Source of the DNA: CAYFRC01 sp050946115
GTDB taxonomy: Bacteria; Bacillota; Clostridia; Christensenellales; Aristaeellaceae
Assembly (NCBI GenBank): GCA_050946115.1
Contig: JBMNUF010000019.1
Coordinates: forward strand, 1 to 46,642
DNA: 46,642 nt
Direction: 5' to 3'
The translations under genes were made by a program, and so were the position numbers. The notes under the pieces are model-generated. The model was not told where the DNA came from, searched no databases, and saw only the letters and a list, made by a program, of their open reading frames with translations. Below, one piece after another: positions 7,857 to 16,576 of the stretch (its first letter is position 1; the number at the start of each line of letters is the position of its first letter).

Positions 7857-9152
7857 ATGACGAAAAAGGGAAAGCGGTTTTCCAAGGCGGAATGGAGCTG
7901 GATTCTGTACGACTGGGCAAACTCCATTTGGGCGACCAACATCGCGGCGGCGATCTTCCCGATCTACTTCGCGATGAAGGCGACCGAACAGGGAAACGCC
8001 CTGTACGGCTATTGCGTCTCCTTCGCGAACCTGCTCGTCGCCGTCCTCGCGCCGTATCTGGGCGCGATCGGCGACTTTCGGGGTATGCGCAAGAAGCTGT
8101 GGACGGTATTTCTCGTGCTCGGCGTACTCTCCACGGCGGCGATGGGCATTTTCGGGAGCTGGCAGCTCATGCTGGTGGGCTACGTCCTCTCGCGGATCGG
8201 CTTTTCGGGCGCGAACCTGTATTACGACAGCCTCTTGCCCGACGTGACTTCGCCCGAGCGCATGGACAAGGTGAGCGCGTGGGGCTATGCGATGGGCTAT
8301 ATCGGCGGCAGTACGATTCCGTTTGTGATCTCCATCGCCATCATGCTGCTGATGAAGATGTCCGACCTCAGTTTCCGCATCGCGATTTTGATCGTGCCCG
8401 TGTGGTGGCTCGTCTTTTCCGTACCGTTCATGCGAAACGTCGAGCAGAAGCACTATGTCGAAGGGCTACCGAAGCGCGTCGCCTCCCTCGCATGGAAGAA
8501 TATGCTTTCCACCTTTCGCGACATCCTGAAAAACAAGGCCGTATTGTTCTTCCTCATCGCGTACTTCTTCTACATCGACGGTGTGGACACCATCATCTCC
8601 ATGGCGACCAACTACGGCTCGACCTTGGGGCTCGGGAGCATCGGGCTGATTTTGGCGCTGCTCGTGACGCAGATCGTCGCAATGCCCTGTTCGATTCTGT
8701 TCGGAAGCCTCAGCAAGCGGTACGACCCGCTGAAACTCATCTTCTCGGCGGTGATCATGTACGCCTTTATCACCCTGGTCGGCTTTGTGATGGGCTTTAT
8801 CGTCGATTTCCGCAAAATGCTGCATCTCACGGAAGAAAGGGCCATCGCGATCTCGACGGTTCTCTTCTGGTGCCTCGCGACCCTGGTCGGCACGGTGCAG
8901 GGCGGCATTCAGGCGCTCTCCCGCTCGTATTTCGGGCAGCTCATCCCGCCGGAGCGCTCGAGCGAATACTTCGGCTTTATGAGCATCTTCGGAAAATTCG
9001 CCTGCGTCATCGGGCCCGCGCTGTACGCGCTGTTCCTCGGCATCACGGGAAAGCCGTCCTTCGGCATTTTGTCGATTTTGCTCTTGTTCGTGCTTGGCGC
9101 TCTCACGCTCATCCTCGGGAAGCCGTACTTCCCCAGGCGAAAGGCGGAATAA
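7857..9152 (+). CDS. MFS transporter, UMF1/Atg22-like family
   Basis: A 431-residue integral membrane protein with about twelve hydrophobic helices. The N-terminal sequence WSWILYDWANSIWATNI is diagnostic for the UMF1 (Atg22-like) branch of the major facilitator superfamily, and SRIGFSGANLYYDSLLPDV and GTVQGGIQALSRSYFGQLIP are further family motifs. Eukaryotic Atg22 exports amino acids from the vacuole; bacterial substrates are unknown. ATG 7857 is preferred because GGGAG lies 8-9 nt upstream; GTG 7848 falls inside that ribosome site. It probably shares a transcript with the phospholipase-like gene and ends at the terminator 9175-9208. Confidence 0.88.
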   Translation: MTKKGKRFSKAEWSWILYDWANSIWATNIAAAIFPIYFAMKATEQGNALYGYCVSFANLLVAVLAPYLGAIGDFRGMRKKLWTVFLVLGVLSTAAMGIFGSWQLMLVGYVLSRIGFSGANLYYDSLLPDVTSPERMDKVSAWGYAMGYIGGSTIPFVISIAIMLLMKMSDLSFRIAILIVPVWWLVFSVPFMRNVEQKHYVEGLPKRVASLAWKNMLSTFRDILKNKAVLFFLIAYFFYIDGVDTIISMATNYGSTLGLGSIGLILALLVTQIVAMPCSILFGSLSKRYDPLKLIFSAVIMYAFITLVGFVMGFIVDFRKMLHLTEERAIAISTVLFWCLATLVGTVQGGIQALSRSYFGQLIPPERSSEYFGFMSIFGKFACVIGPALYALFLGITGKPSFGILSILLLFVLGALTLILGKPYFPRRKAE

Positions 9153-9174
9153 CCGTTTCCACGCAAAAGATAAG

Positions 9175-9208
9175 GGAATGCGGCGCGATTTTGCCGCATC
9201 CTCTTTTT
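9175..9208 (+). terminator. Rho-independent terminator after the UMF1 transporter
   Basis: Stem ATGCGGC / GCCGCAT (9178-9184 and 9193-9199) with an 8-nt loop and flanking G/A-C/T pairing, followed by TTTTT at 9204-9208. It lies between the transporter and the convergent purR gene. Confidence 0.75.
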
Positions 9209-9224
9209 GTTTCCTATTATTATT

Positions 9225-10031
9225 TTATTCCGCCGGAACGACCTTCACGCGGTTGTTTTCCATATCCGCCGTTTCGAGCAGCAGCAGCGCCCTGACGTCC
9301 TTCACGCGCTTGACCTCCGGCTCCCTGGTGGAGATGAGCACGTTCGAGCCGACGACCTCCGCGCGCATCTCGCGCATCAAACTCGCCATGCCCTGCAGCG
9401 TCCCCCCGCCCTTCATGAAATCATCCACGATCAGCGCGCGCTGCCCGGGCTTTACCGCGCGCATGGAAAGCGTCATCGTCTTCATGGCGTTGCTTCCGGT
9501 CGAGTAGTTGATTTTCACCGCGCTACCCTCATACGCGCCCGTATCCCTGCGCGCGATGACGAGCGGAACGTCGAGCATTTTCGCCGTCATGAGCGCGAGC
9601 GGTATGCCCTTCGTCTCCATCGTGAGCACGAACTGCGGCTGCCGCTCGTAATTGCGCATCGCGATGATGCGCCCGAGCATTTCGCAGGTGTCCGGCTCGC
9701 TCGTGATGTCAGAGGTATATAAAAATCCGCCCGTCAACAGGCGCGCCGGGTCGCTCAGCCGCGAGGCGAGCCTCTGCAGCACCTCGCGCACCTTCTTTTC
9801 CGGGAGCGTCGCGCGATAGCGCACGCCGCCCGCCGCGCCCGCAATCGTCTGCACCTCGCCCTGGCCGAACCGCGCAAGGGAGGTCTTGAGCAGGTCGATA
9901 TCCTCGCTGATGGTGGACTTTGCAGAGCCGAACAGCTCGCAGAATTCGCCCAGCGTATGGATGCGGTTGGGCGAAGACGTCAATATACGGGCTATCACGC
10001 CGATTCTCTCGCTTCTCTTGGTGCGTTCCAT
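9225..10031 (-). CDS. purR: Pur operon repressor PurR
   Basis: The 268-residue protein matches Bacillus PurR: an N-terminal winged-helix domain (RSERIGVIARILTSSPNRI, then GSAKSTISEDIDLLK) and a C-terminal type I phosphoribosyltransferase-like domain with the PRPP motif ALIVDDFMKGGGT, plus the family landmarks AGAAGGVRY, METKGIPLA and INYSTGSN. In the family it represses purine synthesis genes and is released from DNA by PRPP. ATG 10031 is chosen because GGGGGA lies just upstream; a TTG at 10067 would add 12 residues without a ribosome site. It is divergent from murC. No purine gene is in the window. Confidence 0.94.
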   Translation of the reverse strand: MERTKRSERIGVIARILTSSPNRIHTLGEFCELFGSAKSTISEDIDLLKTSLARFGQGEVQTIAGAAGGVRYRATLPEKKVREVLQRLASRLSDPARLLTGGFLYTSDITSEPDTCEMLGRIIAMRNYERQPQFVLTMETKGIPLALMTAKMLDVPLVIARRDTGAYEGSAVKINYSTGSNAMKTMTLSMRAVKPGQRALIVDDFMKGGGTLQGMASLMREMRAEVVGSNVLISTREPEVKRVKDVRALLLLETADMENNRVKVVPAE

Positions 10032-10073
10032 GCCGAATCCCCCAATTTTCCGAAAGTAGTTCCTCAATTCTTT

Positions 10074-10102
10074 ATTATAGTTCGTGTTTGTTGCGTTTGC
10101 AG
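10074..10102 (-). promoter_or_regulatory. Promoter of purR
   Basis: On the minus strand CTGCAA (10102-10097), 17 bp, TATAAT (10079-10074), about 43 nt before the purR ATG. The stretch 10103-10174 holds no other signal I can support. Confidence 0.6.
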
Positions 10103-10174
10103 CCTCGCGACCCCCGTTTATCGCGAAAACAACAGAAGTTTAACGCGCGTGGATACGCACAAACCGATTGACGC

Positions 10175-10204
10175 TTGAATACTTTTCATCCGATACTGTA
10201 TAAT
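10175..10204 (+). promoter_or_regulatory. Promoter of the murC operon
   Basis: TTGAAT (10175-10180), 18 bp, TATAAT (10199-10204), about 50 nt before murC. A better -35 hexamer, TTGACG at 10168, is too far away at 25 bp. Confidence 0.65.
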
Positions 10205-10253
10205 GGTACAATTATATCGACAAGTTCCACGCCTGTAAAGGGGGCAACGGGAT

Positions 10254-11642
10254 ATGCATATCAGGGACTTCGCGCACAAGCGCGCGCACTGCATCGGCAT
10301 CGGCGGCTCCTCCATGTCGGGGCTCGCGAAACTGCTGCAAAAAGAGGGCTATATCGTGACAGGCTCGGACAGGGACGCCTCCCACAAGACGGAAGAGCTG
10401 CAAAGCGCAGGCATCCCCGTATCCATAGGTCACAAGGCGGAAAACGTACACGGCGCGGACGTGATCCTCTATTCGGCGGCGATTGCGCCCGACAACCCCG
10501 AGCGCGCGGAGGCCACGCGGCTTTCCATCCCCCAAATCGAGCGCAGCGTGCTTCTGGGGCAGATCATGGAGGGATACCCCGCATCCGTCGGCATTTCCGG
10601 CACCCACGGCAAGACGACCGCCACCGCCATGCTCTCGCAGATGCTGATTGAGTGCGGCATCGATCCCTCCGTGCACATCGGCGGCGAATTGGACGCCATC
10701 GGCGGCTCGACGCGCCTTGGCGCGGGCGACCTCTTCGTGTGCGAAGCGTGCGAATTCGCGCGGAGCTTTTTGCAGCTGCGCCCGACGGTCGCTGTCATCC
10801 TCAACATCAATGCGGACCATCTCGACTGCTACGGAGATATTGAGCACATCGAACAGGCGTTTTTCGAGTACACGCAAAACGTGCCGCAGGGCGGCTGGGT
10901 GATTGGCTGCGGCGACGACGCGCGCGTGCGGAACATCTTAGACAAATGCGGCAGAAAGACGCGCACGTTCGGCATGTCCCCCTATAACGACCTTCGCCCC
11001 GACCCCGTTTCCTTCGACGAGGAGGGCAGGGCGCACTTTACGGCGACGCTGTACGGCCATCCCCTGTGCGAAATCGAGCTGCGCGTGCCCGGAAAGCACA
11101 ACCTGATCGACGCGCTCGCAGCCCTCGCCTGCGCCACCGTATTGGAGGTTCCCATGCAGGCGGCGGCAGAATCGCTCGGTCGCTTTACGGGCGCGCATCG
11201 GCGGTTTGAAAAGACGGGAACCATAGACGGCGCGGAGCTCTTTACGGACTACGGGCACACCCCGGAGGAGATTCAAAGCGCGCTGTCCGTCGCGAAGCTG
11301 CGCGCAAAGGGGCGCGTGATCGCGGTATGGCAGCCGCACACCTATTCGCGCACGAAGACGCTGTACGAGGGATTCCTCGGCTGTTTTGAAGACGCGGACG
11401 CCGTACTCATCACGGACATCATGGGCGCGCGCGAAAAAGACCCCGGCGACATCAAATCCGAAATGCTCGTGAACGACCTGACAAAACGCGGAAAAGAGGT
11501 CTATCTGACGCCCACCTTTGACGACGCGGAGAAATTCCTGCGCGGCTATTGGAAAGAGGGCGATCTCATGATCACGCACGGCTGCGGAAATATTCATCTG
11601 CTCAACGAACAAATCCATCGCCACGGCGACACAAAACGATAG
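10254..11642 (+). CDS. murC: UDP-N-acetylmuramate--L-alanine ligase
   Basis: MurC adds L-alanine to UDP-N-acetylmuramic acid, the first peptide step of peptidoglycan synthesis, in the cytosol. The 462-residue protein has the N-terminal Rossmann motif GIGGSSMSGLA, the ATP-binding P-loop SGTHGKTT, the central VILNINADHLD segment, PGKHNLIDALAA, and the C-terminal FTDYGHTPEEI and WQPHTYSRTK motifs of Mur ligases, with a normal family length. Start ATG 10254 follows AAAGGGGGC. The stop codon is immediately followed by the AGGAGG of the next gene, so murC heads a tight five-gene run to about 15033. Confidence 0.96.
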   Translation: MHIRDFAHKRAHCIGIGGSSMSGLAKLLQKEGYIVTGSDRDASHKTEELQSAGIPVSIGHKAENVHGADVILYSAAIAPDNPERAEATRLSIPQIERSVLLGQIMEGYPASVGISGTHGKTTATAMLSQMLIECGIDPSVHIGGELDAIGGSTRLGAGDLFVCEACEFARSFLQLRPTVAVILNINADHLDCYGDIEHIEQAFFEYTQNVPQGGWVIGCGDDARVRNILDKCGRKTRTFGMSPYNDLRPDPVSFDEEGRAHFTATLYGHPLCEIELRVPGKHNLIDALAALACATVLEVPMQAAAESLGRFTGAHRRFEKTGTIDGAELFTDYGHTPEEIQSALSVAKLRAKGRVIAVWQPHTYSRTKTLYEGFLGCFEDADAVLITDIMGAREKDPGDIKSEMLVNDLTKRGKEVYLTPTFDDAEKFLRGYWKEGDLMITHGCGNIHLLNEQIHRHGDTKR

Positions 11643-11656
11643 GAGGACGAAAAACC

Positions 11657-12211
11657 ATGACGTACGATCTCAAAACCATCGCCCTGCGAATTTGCGACCT
11701 GCGGGACATCGCGGGGCTCTCCCAGGAACAGGTAGCCGAAAAAAGCGGCGTGCCGCTGGACGACTACATCGCATATGAGGCGGGCAAGCGCGATTTTTCC
11801 TTTTCGCACCTGTTCAACATCGCATCCGCCCTGGGCGTGGACATTTCCGACCTTTTGACCGGCGAAAGCCCCAAGCTCACCGGCTACGTGCTGACGCGAA
11901 ACGGCAAGGGGCTCGCCTTCGAGCGCCGCAAGGCCTACCAGTACCAGCACCTCGCGTACAACTTCTCCGGCAAGAAGGCGGAGCCCTTCATCGTGACCGT
12001 CGAATACGACGGGCAGACCACGGGCAAGGTCGCCCATTCGCACGAGGGGCAGGAGTTTGACTACGTGCTCGAAGGGCATATGAAGATCGAGCTCGAGGGG
12101 CACGACGTGTATCTCGGCCCGGGCGACTCCATCTTCTACGATTCTTCTCTGCACCACGCCATGTACGCACTCGAACGGGATGCGCGGTTCATCGCCGTCG
12201 TCATCAAATAG
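11657..12211 (+). CDS. HTH (XRE) regulator with C-terminal cupin domain
   Basis: The 184-residue protein has an XRE-type helix-turn-helix at residues 10-65 (LRDIAGLSQEQVAEKSGVP) and a cupin barrel at about residues 105-184 with the metal-binding pattern VAHSHEGQEFDYVLEG and the second motif GPGDSIFYDSSLHHAM. This class of HTH-cupin proteins senses small ligands and controls nearby genes. Here it lies 14 nt after murC and 13 nt before an acyl-CoA ligase, an arrangement that suggests it senses or controls the ligase pathway; this is inference. The start ATG 11657 is fixed by AGGAGG at 11641-11646. Confidence 0.88.
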   Translation: MTYDLKTIALRICDLRDIAGLSQEQVAEKSGVPLDDYIAYEAGKRDFSFSHLFNIASALGVDISDLLTGESPKLTGYVLTRNGKGLAFERRKAYQYQHLAYNFSGKKAEPFIVTVEYDGQTTGKVAHSHEGQEFDYVLEGHMKIELEGHDVYLGPGDSIFYDSSLHHAMYALERDARFIAVVIK

Positions 12212-12224
12212 AAGGGGGAATACC

Positions 12225-13892
12225 ATGCAGCTATATAGCAAGTACCTCGAACAGTCGGAATTCGGCTCCTACGAGGATTTTCTGAAAAACTTTCGCATCG
12301 ATGTGCCCGATCACTTCAATTTCTCCTACGACGTCTTGGACGAAATGGCGGAGCATGCGGGAGATGACACCGCGCTCGTGTGGTGCAATCCCGAGGGCGA
12401 GGAGCGCATCTTCACCTTCGCCGAAATGGCGCGCGAATCTCGGCGCTGCGCCGCTATGCTGTCTTCCTTAGGCATCCAAAAGGGCGACATGGTCATGCTG
12501 GTGCTCAAGCGGCACTACGAATTCTGGTTTACGATCACCGCGCTGCACCGCATCGGCGCAGTCGCCGTGCCCGCGACGCACCTGCTCACCACCAAGGACG
12601 TCATCTACCGCGCGGAGGCCGCGAGCGTCAAGATGATCATCGCGGGCGACGACAAGTCGTTCATCCCCCAGTGCGAGGAGGCGCTGAAATCGTGCCCCAC
12701 CGTCGAAACATGCATCATCGTGCGCGGAAAGCGCGAGGGCTGGCTGAATTTCGATGAGGAAATGGCAAAGCACGAGCCTGCTTTCCCCCGCCCCCTGCCG
12801 CTCAACGAAAATGACGACCCGATGCTTCTGTATTTCACCAGCGGCACGAGCGGCATGCCCAAGATGGCGCTGCATGATTTCTCCTATCCGCTCGGCCATA
12901 TCCAGACCGCCGTGTACTGGCACGGCTGCATGGAACGCGGGCTGCACCTGACCGTCTCCGAAACGGGCTGGGCAAAGTCCGTATGGGGAAAACTGTACGG
13001 GCAGTGGCTGGCGGGCAGCGCGATCATGGTGTACGACTTTGAAAAATTCGTGCCGGACGAGCTTATGTCCGTCATTTCCAAATACGGCGTGACGACCTTT
13101 TGCGCGCCGCCGACCATCTACCGCTTCCTGATCCGCGAGGACGTGACGAAATACGACCTTTCAAAGCTCAAACAGTGCTCCATCGCGGGCGAAGCGCTCA
13201 ACCCCGAAGTGTACAACAAGTGGAAAGAACTCACGGGGCTGTCCCTGCGCGAGATCTACGGGCAGACGGAACTGTGCGTGACGGTCGGCACCTTCCCGTG
13301 GATGAAGGTGTGCCCCGGCTCCATGGGAAAGCCGTCCCCGCAGTTCGACGTGGACCTTGTGGACGAAAACGGCGTCTCCTGCGCGCCCGGCATCGTGGGC
13401 GAAATCGTCGTGCGCACGCGGCGAAGCCGCCCCGTCGGCATGTTCCTCGGCTACTACCGCGACGAGGAGCGCACGAAGGACGTTTGGCACGACGACATTT
13501 ACCACACGATGGACCTGGCGTGGCGCGATGAGTGGGGCTACTATTGGTACGTGGGCCGCTCGGACGACCTCATCAAATCGAGCGGCTACCGCATCGGACC
13601 GTTTGAGGTCGAGAGCGCGCTGATGGAGCATCCCGCGGTCGTGGAGACGGCGATCACCGCCGTGCCCGATCCCGTGCGCGGGCAGGTCGTCAAAGCGACG
13701 ATCGTGCTTGCGAAGGGGTACGAGCCGAGCGAAGCGCTCAAAAAAGAGCTGCAGGACCACGTCAAGCGCCTCACCGCGCCGTACAAATACCCGCGCATCG
13801 TGGAATTCGTAAAGGAGCTCCCCAAGACGATCTCCGGCAAGATCCGCCGCGTGGAGCTGCGCGAAAAGGACGAAAAGGGACTGGAGACCTGA
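12225..13892 (+). CDS. AMP-forming acyl-CoA synthetase
   Basis: The 555-residue protein belongs to the ANL adenylating family: it activates a carboxylic acid with ATP and transfers it to CoA. The P-loop-like motif YFTSGTSGMPKMALH, the A5 motif REIYGQTELCVTVG, the A8 hinge region YYWYVGRSDDLIKSSGYRIGP (split by the Asp hinge) and the A10 lysine in LPKTISGKIRR are present. Overall it resembles the acetyl-CoA/medium-chain acyl-CoA ligase branch; the acid used is unknown. Start ATG 12225 follows GAAGGGGGAA. It sits directly after the HTH-cupin gene and 2 bp before the lipoprotein gene. Confidence 0.9.
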   Translation: MQLYSKYLEQSEFGSYEDFLKNFRIDVPDHFNFSYDVLDEMAEHAGDDTALVWCNPEGEERIFTFAEMARESRRCAAMLSSLGIQKGDMVMLVLKRHYEFWFTITALHRIGAVAVPATHLLTTKDVIYRAEAASVKMIIAGDDKSFIPQCEEALKSCPTVETCIIVRGKREGWLNFDEEMAKHEPAFPRPLPLNENDDPMLLYFTSGTSGMPKMALHDFSYPLGHIQTAVYWHGCMERGLHLTVSETGWAKSVWGKLYGQWLAGSAIMVYDFEKFVPDELMSVISKYGVTTFCAPPTIYRFLIREDVTKYDLSKLKQCSIAGEALNPEVYNKWKELTGLSLREIYGQTELCVTVGTFPWMKVCPGSMGKPSPQFDVDLVDENGVSCAPGIVGEIVVRTRRSRPVGMFLGYYRDEERTKDVWHDDIYHTMDLAWRDEWGYYWYVGRSDDLIKSSGYRIGPFEVESALMEHPAVVETAITAVPDPVRGQVVKATIVLAKGYEPSEALKKELQDHVKRLTAPYKYPRIVEFVKELPKTISGKIRRVELREKDEKGLET

Positions 13893-13894
13893 TC

Positions 13895-14557
13895 GTGAAA
13901 AAACGGTATTTCGCACTTTGCATGGCGCTCTTCCTCCTGCTGCTTTCGGGCTGCGGGGAGGAAGGCGCCCCCGTGGAGGAAGAACAGCCGCAGGAGACCG
14001 TGCAGCCGACGGAAACGCCGGAGCCCGAGGACATCCCGGAGCCCGTCATAACGCCCGAGCCCACGCCGGTGGTCGTATTGGAGCCGAGCGACTATGCCTA
14101 TTCCAAGGTGAACAACCAGTCGCTCGACGTGTCCTTCAAGTACCCGTCGCACTGGACCAACGTGCCGGGCACGTACACCATCAGCTACATCGAGCCGGTC
14201 GAAGAGGGCGATGTGCCTTCGCGCGTCGCCGTCACCACCAAGCCCTACGAGGGCAAGATGACCAAGGACGTGCTCAAGCAGGAGGCGAAGGACTATTCCG
14301 CCATGCTCTCCACGCAGTTCGACAAATACGACCGCGATTCCGTGACAACGAGCGTGAACCTCTTGGGGCACACGGCGTACAGCTTCCAGTTTACGGGCGA
14401 GATCGAGGGGCAGGACATCCAAGGCTTCGCCTGCGTGGGCTTCGGAAAGACGAACGGCAAGCTCTACGCGCTGAATTTCTATTCCGTCAAGAAGAAATTC
14501 CGCCATTTCGACGTGGTGCGCCGCATGATCGTCGGCTCCGTAGCGCCCGCGTCATGA
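13895..14557 (+). CDS. Secreted lipoprotein of unknown function
   Basis: The 220-residue protein begins with a lipoprotein signal peptide: MKKR, a hydrophobic stretch and the lipobox LLSGC with the lipidated Cys20. A Glu/Pro/Thr-rich linker (about residues 22-62) tethers a C-terminal domain of about 150 residues with beta-strand patterns (DVSFKYPSHWTNVPGTYTIS, AYSFQFTGEIEG); the 'F/Y-x-Y-P-x-x-W' opening resembles PsbP/MOG1-like folds found in many lipoproteins, which is only a suggestion. Translation starts at GTG 13895, 2 bp after the ligase stop, and the final ATGA overlaps the next gene, so it is translationally coupled on both sides. Confidence 0.8.
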   Translation: MKKRYFALCMALFLLLLSGCGEEGAPVEEEQPQETVQPTETPEPEDIPEPVITPEPTPVVVLEPSDYAYSKVNNQSLDVSFKYPSHWTNVPGTYTISYIEPVEEGDVPSRVAVTTKPYEGKMTKDVLKQEAKDYSAMLSTQFDKYDRDSVTTSVNLLGHTAYSFQFTGEIEGQDIQGFACVGFGKTNGKLYALNFYSVKKKFRHFDVVRRMIVGSVAPAS

Positions 14558-15033
14558 TTCTGAAACACACCTTCCCGCCCGTGCACGACGCCTTTTCACG
14601 CATTTTGGTGCTGGGCACGTTTCCGTCCGTCAAATCCCGCGAGACGCTCTTTTATTACGGGCATCCGCAAAACCGCTTCTGGCGCGTGCTCGCGGACGTG
14701 TTTCGCGAGAATGTTCCTACGAGCATAGAGGAAAAGACGGCGCTTCTTTTGCGCAACCGCGTGGCGCTGTGGGACGTGGCGGGCGAATGCGAGATCGAAG
14801 GCTCCGCAGATACGTCGATACGCCGCGTCGTTCCCAACGACATCGGGCGCATCCTTGCCGCCTGCCCGATAGAGCACATCTACGCCAACGGACATACGGC
14901 ATATGCGCTGTATCAAAAGCTCATCTACCCCGATACGGGGCGCGAGATCGCGCGCCTTCCCTCGACGAGCCCCGCCAACTGCCGCCTCTCCTACGAGGCG
15001 CTCCTTACCGCGTGGCAAGTCCTTTCGCCGTAA
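14554..15033 (+). CDS. DNA-deoxyinosine glycosylase (uracil-DNA glycosylase superfamily)
   Basis: The 159-residue protein resembles the family 6 uracil-DNA glycosylase-like enzymes that remove hypoxanthine from DNA. It has the N-terminal LVLGTFPSVKSRE motif, the YGHPQNRFWRVLADVF block and a C-terminal LPSTSPANCR segment that matches the DNA-intercalation loop (S-T-S-P-A-N). It acts in base-excision repair in the cytosol. Its ATG overlaps the stop of the lipoprotein gene (ATGA), so it ends the murC run. The functional link between a repair enzyme and the upstream genes is probably only positional. Confidence 0.88.
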   Translation: MILKHTFPPVHDAFSRILVLGTFPSVKSRETLFYYGHPQNRFWRVLADVFRENVPTSIEEKTALLLRNRVALWDVAGECEIEGSADTSIRRVVPNDIGRILAACPIEHIYANGHTAYALYQKLIYPDTGREIARLPSTSPANCRLSYEALLTAWQVLSP

Positions 15034-15070
15034 CTTTTTACATTATGCGTCTATTTTGTCCACATTTTTC

Positions 15071-15079
15071 TGTTATACT
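15071..15079 (+). promoter_or_regulatory. Extended -10 promoter of the DUF5685 operon
   Basis: TGTTATACT (15071-15079) is an extended -10 element (TG-N-TATACT). No good -35 hexamer stands at 17 bp. It lies about 28 nt before ATG 15108. Confidence 0.45.
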
Positions 15080-15107
15080 GTTTCACGGAAAGAGGCGGTG
15101 AAAGAAA

Positions 15108-15950
15108 ATGTTTGGATACGTGATCGCGAACCGGGACGCGCTGACCGAAGAAGAAATCGCCCGATACCGCGGCTTTTATTGCGGCATCTGCGCGACCTTA
15201 AAGGAAAAATACGGCTTGAGCGCGCGCATGGTCTTGACGTATGACATGGCGTTTCTCGCCATGCTGCTTTCGAGCCTGTACGAGCCGGAAACGGCATCGC
15301 GAAGCGCCGTATGCCCCGCGCACCCGCGGACGCAGCAGCTCTTTCTCGCAAACGAATGCATTTCCTACGCGGCGGATATGAACATCGCGCTGGCGTATTA
15401 TAAATGTCTGGACGACTGGAACGACGACAGGAGCGTCGTCAGGCGCGCACAGGCGAAGCTGCTCAAAAAGCGCGTATCTTCCATCCGCACCGCGTGGCCG
15501 CGGCAGATGCGCGCGATAGAGGACGGCTTAAAGCGCCTCTCGGACCTCGAAAGGGCGAAGGATTTCTCCTCCGACGCCTGCGCGGGCGCGTTCGGGCACA
15601 TTTTGGCAGAGCTGTTCGTCTATAAGGAGGATACTTGGGCGGACGCGCTGCGCGAAACGGGCGGCGCGCTCGGCAAGTTCATCTATATGATGGACGCCTA
15701 TGAGGACCTCGACAAGGACGCGAAAAAGGGCGCGTTCAACCCGCTCTTGCCCATTCGGGGCGCGGAGGGCTTCGAGGAGACGGCCAAGGCGCTCTTGACG
15801 ATGCTTATGGGCGAATGCGTAGCGTCGTTTGAGCATTTGCCCCTCGTGGAGGACGTATCGATCTTGCGAAACATCCTCTATTCGGGCGTTTGGACGAAAT
15901 ACAACTACCTGCAAACCAAAACGAGCAAAGGAAAGGGAACGCGGCAATGA
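15108..15950 (+). CDS. DUF5685 family protein, helical, with two Asp-rich motifs
   Basis: This 280-residue, mostly helical protein fits the DUF5685 family of Clostridia; no function is established as far as I know. Visible features are a CxxC near the start (Cys25, Cys28) with further Cys69 and Cys84, an Asp-rich motif YYKCLDDWNDD (Asp102, 103, 106, 107) and a second, YMMDAYEDLDKDAKKG (Asp196, 200, 202, 204), 94 residues later. Their spacing and setting resemble the two metal-binding motifs of squalene/phytoene synthases; this comparison is mine and unproven. No signal peptide is present. Start ATG 15108 follows AGAGGCGGTG. The stop overlaps the next gene (ATGA), so the two are translationally coupled. 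Confidence 0.85.
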   Translation: MFGYVIANRDALTEEEIARYRGFYCGICATLKEKYGLSARMVLTYDMAFLAMLLSSLYEPETASRSAVCPAHPRTQQLFLANECISYAADMNIALAYYKCLDDWNDDRSVVRRAQAKLLKKRVSSIRTAWPRQMRAIEDGLKRLSDLERAKDFSSDACAGAFGHILAELFVYKEDTWADALRETGGALGKFIYMMDAYEDLDKDAKKGAFNPLLPIRGAEGFEETAKALLTMLMGECVASFEHLPLVEDVSILRNILYSGVWTKYNYLQTKTSKGKGTRQ

Positions 15951-16552
15951 TTAGCGACCCATATGCCGTATTGGGGCTGTCGCCCGGCGCTTCCGACGAC
16001 GAGGTGAAGGCGGCATACCGCAAGCTGGCAAAAAAATACCACCCCGACATCAACCAGGGCGACGCGAGGGCGGAGCAGCGCATGAAGGAGATCAACGAAG
16101 CATACGATCTCATCATGCGCAAAAAGGACGCGGGCAGCGGCTACGGCTACGGCAGCACAAACTATTCCGAATACGCGCGCACCGGCACGTCGTATGCTGG
16201 AGAGGGCGCCGCCGAGCTGAACGCCGCGCGCACCTATATCGCCGCCGGCCACTATTATGAGGCGATCCGCATCCTGAGCGCCATCTACGCCCGCACGGCG
16301 GAGTGGTATTACCTGTCCGCCATCGCGCACGCGGGGCTGGGGAGCCGATTGGACGCCCTTCGCTACGCGCAGCAGGCCTGCCAAATGGAGCCGAACAACT
16401 TTGAATACCGAAGGTTCCTCGAGCAGCTGCACAGCTACGGCCACGCATACCAGAGCAGCCAGCGCACCTATACCACGTCGGTGCCGGGCGCGGGGCTGTG
16501 CCTCGGCCTGTGCCTCACGCGGATGTTTTGCCCGTATTGCTTCTTCTGCTAA
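15947..16552 (+). CDS. J-domain protein with TPR-like region and Cys-rich tail
   Basis: Residues 4-70 form a J domain with the HPD motif at 32-34 (KKYHPDINQGD), which stimulates DnaK ATPase activity in this family. After a Gly/Tyr/Ser-rich linker (about 67-85), residues 95-165 look like one or two TPR repeats (YIAAGHYYEAIRILS, WYYLSAIAHAGLGSRLDALRYA). The last 20 residues are hydrophobic with five cysteines (CLGLCL...CPYCFFC), perhaps a membrane or metal-binding tail. The total of 201 residues is much shorter than DnaJ, and the G/F and zinc-finger arrangement of DnaJ is lacking, so it is a specialised co-chaperone. ATG 15947 overlaps the DUF5685 stop. Confidence 0.9.
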   Translation: MISDPYAVLGLSPGASDDEVKAAYRKLAKKYHPDINQGDARAEQRMKEINEAYDLIMRKKDAGSGYGYGSTNYSEYARTGTSYAGEGAAELNAARTYIAAGHYYEAIRILSAIYARTAEWYYLSAIAHAGLGSRLDALRYAQQACQMEPNNFEYRRFLEQLHSYGHAYQSSQRTYTTSVPGAGLCLGLCLTRMFCPYCFFC

Positions 16553-16576
16553 AAACCATTCGAGGAGGAATGAAAC

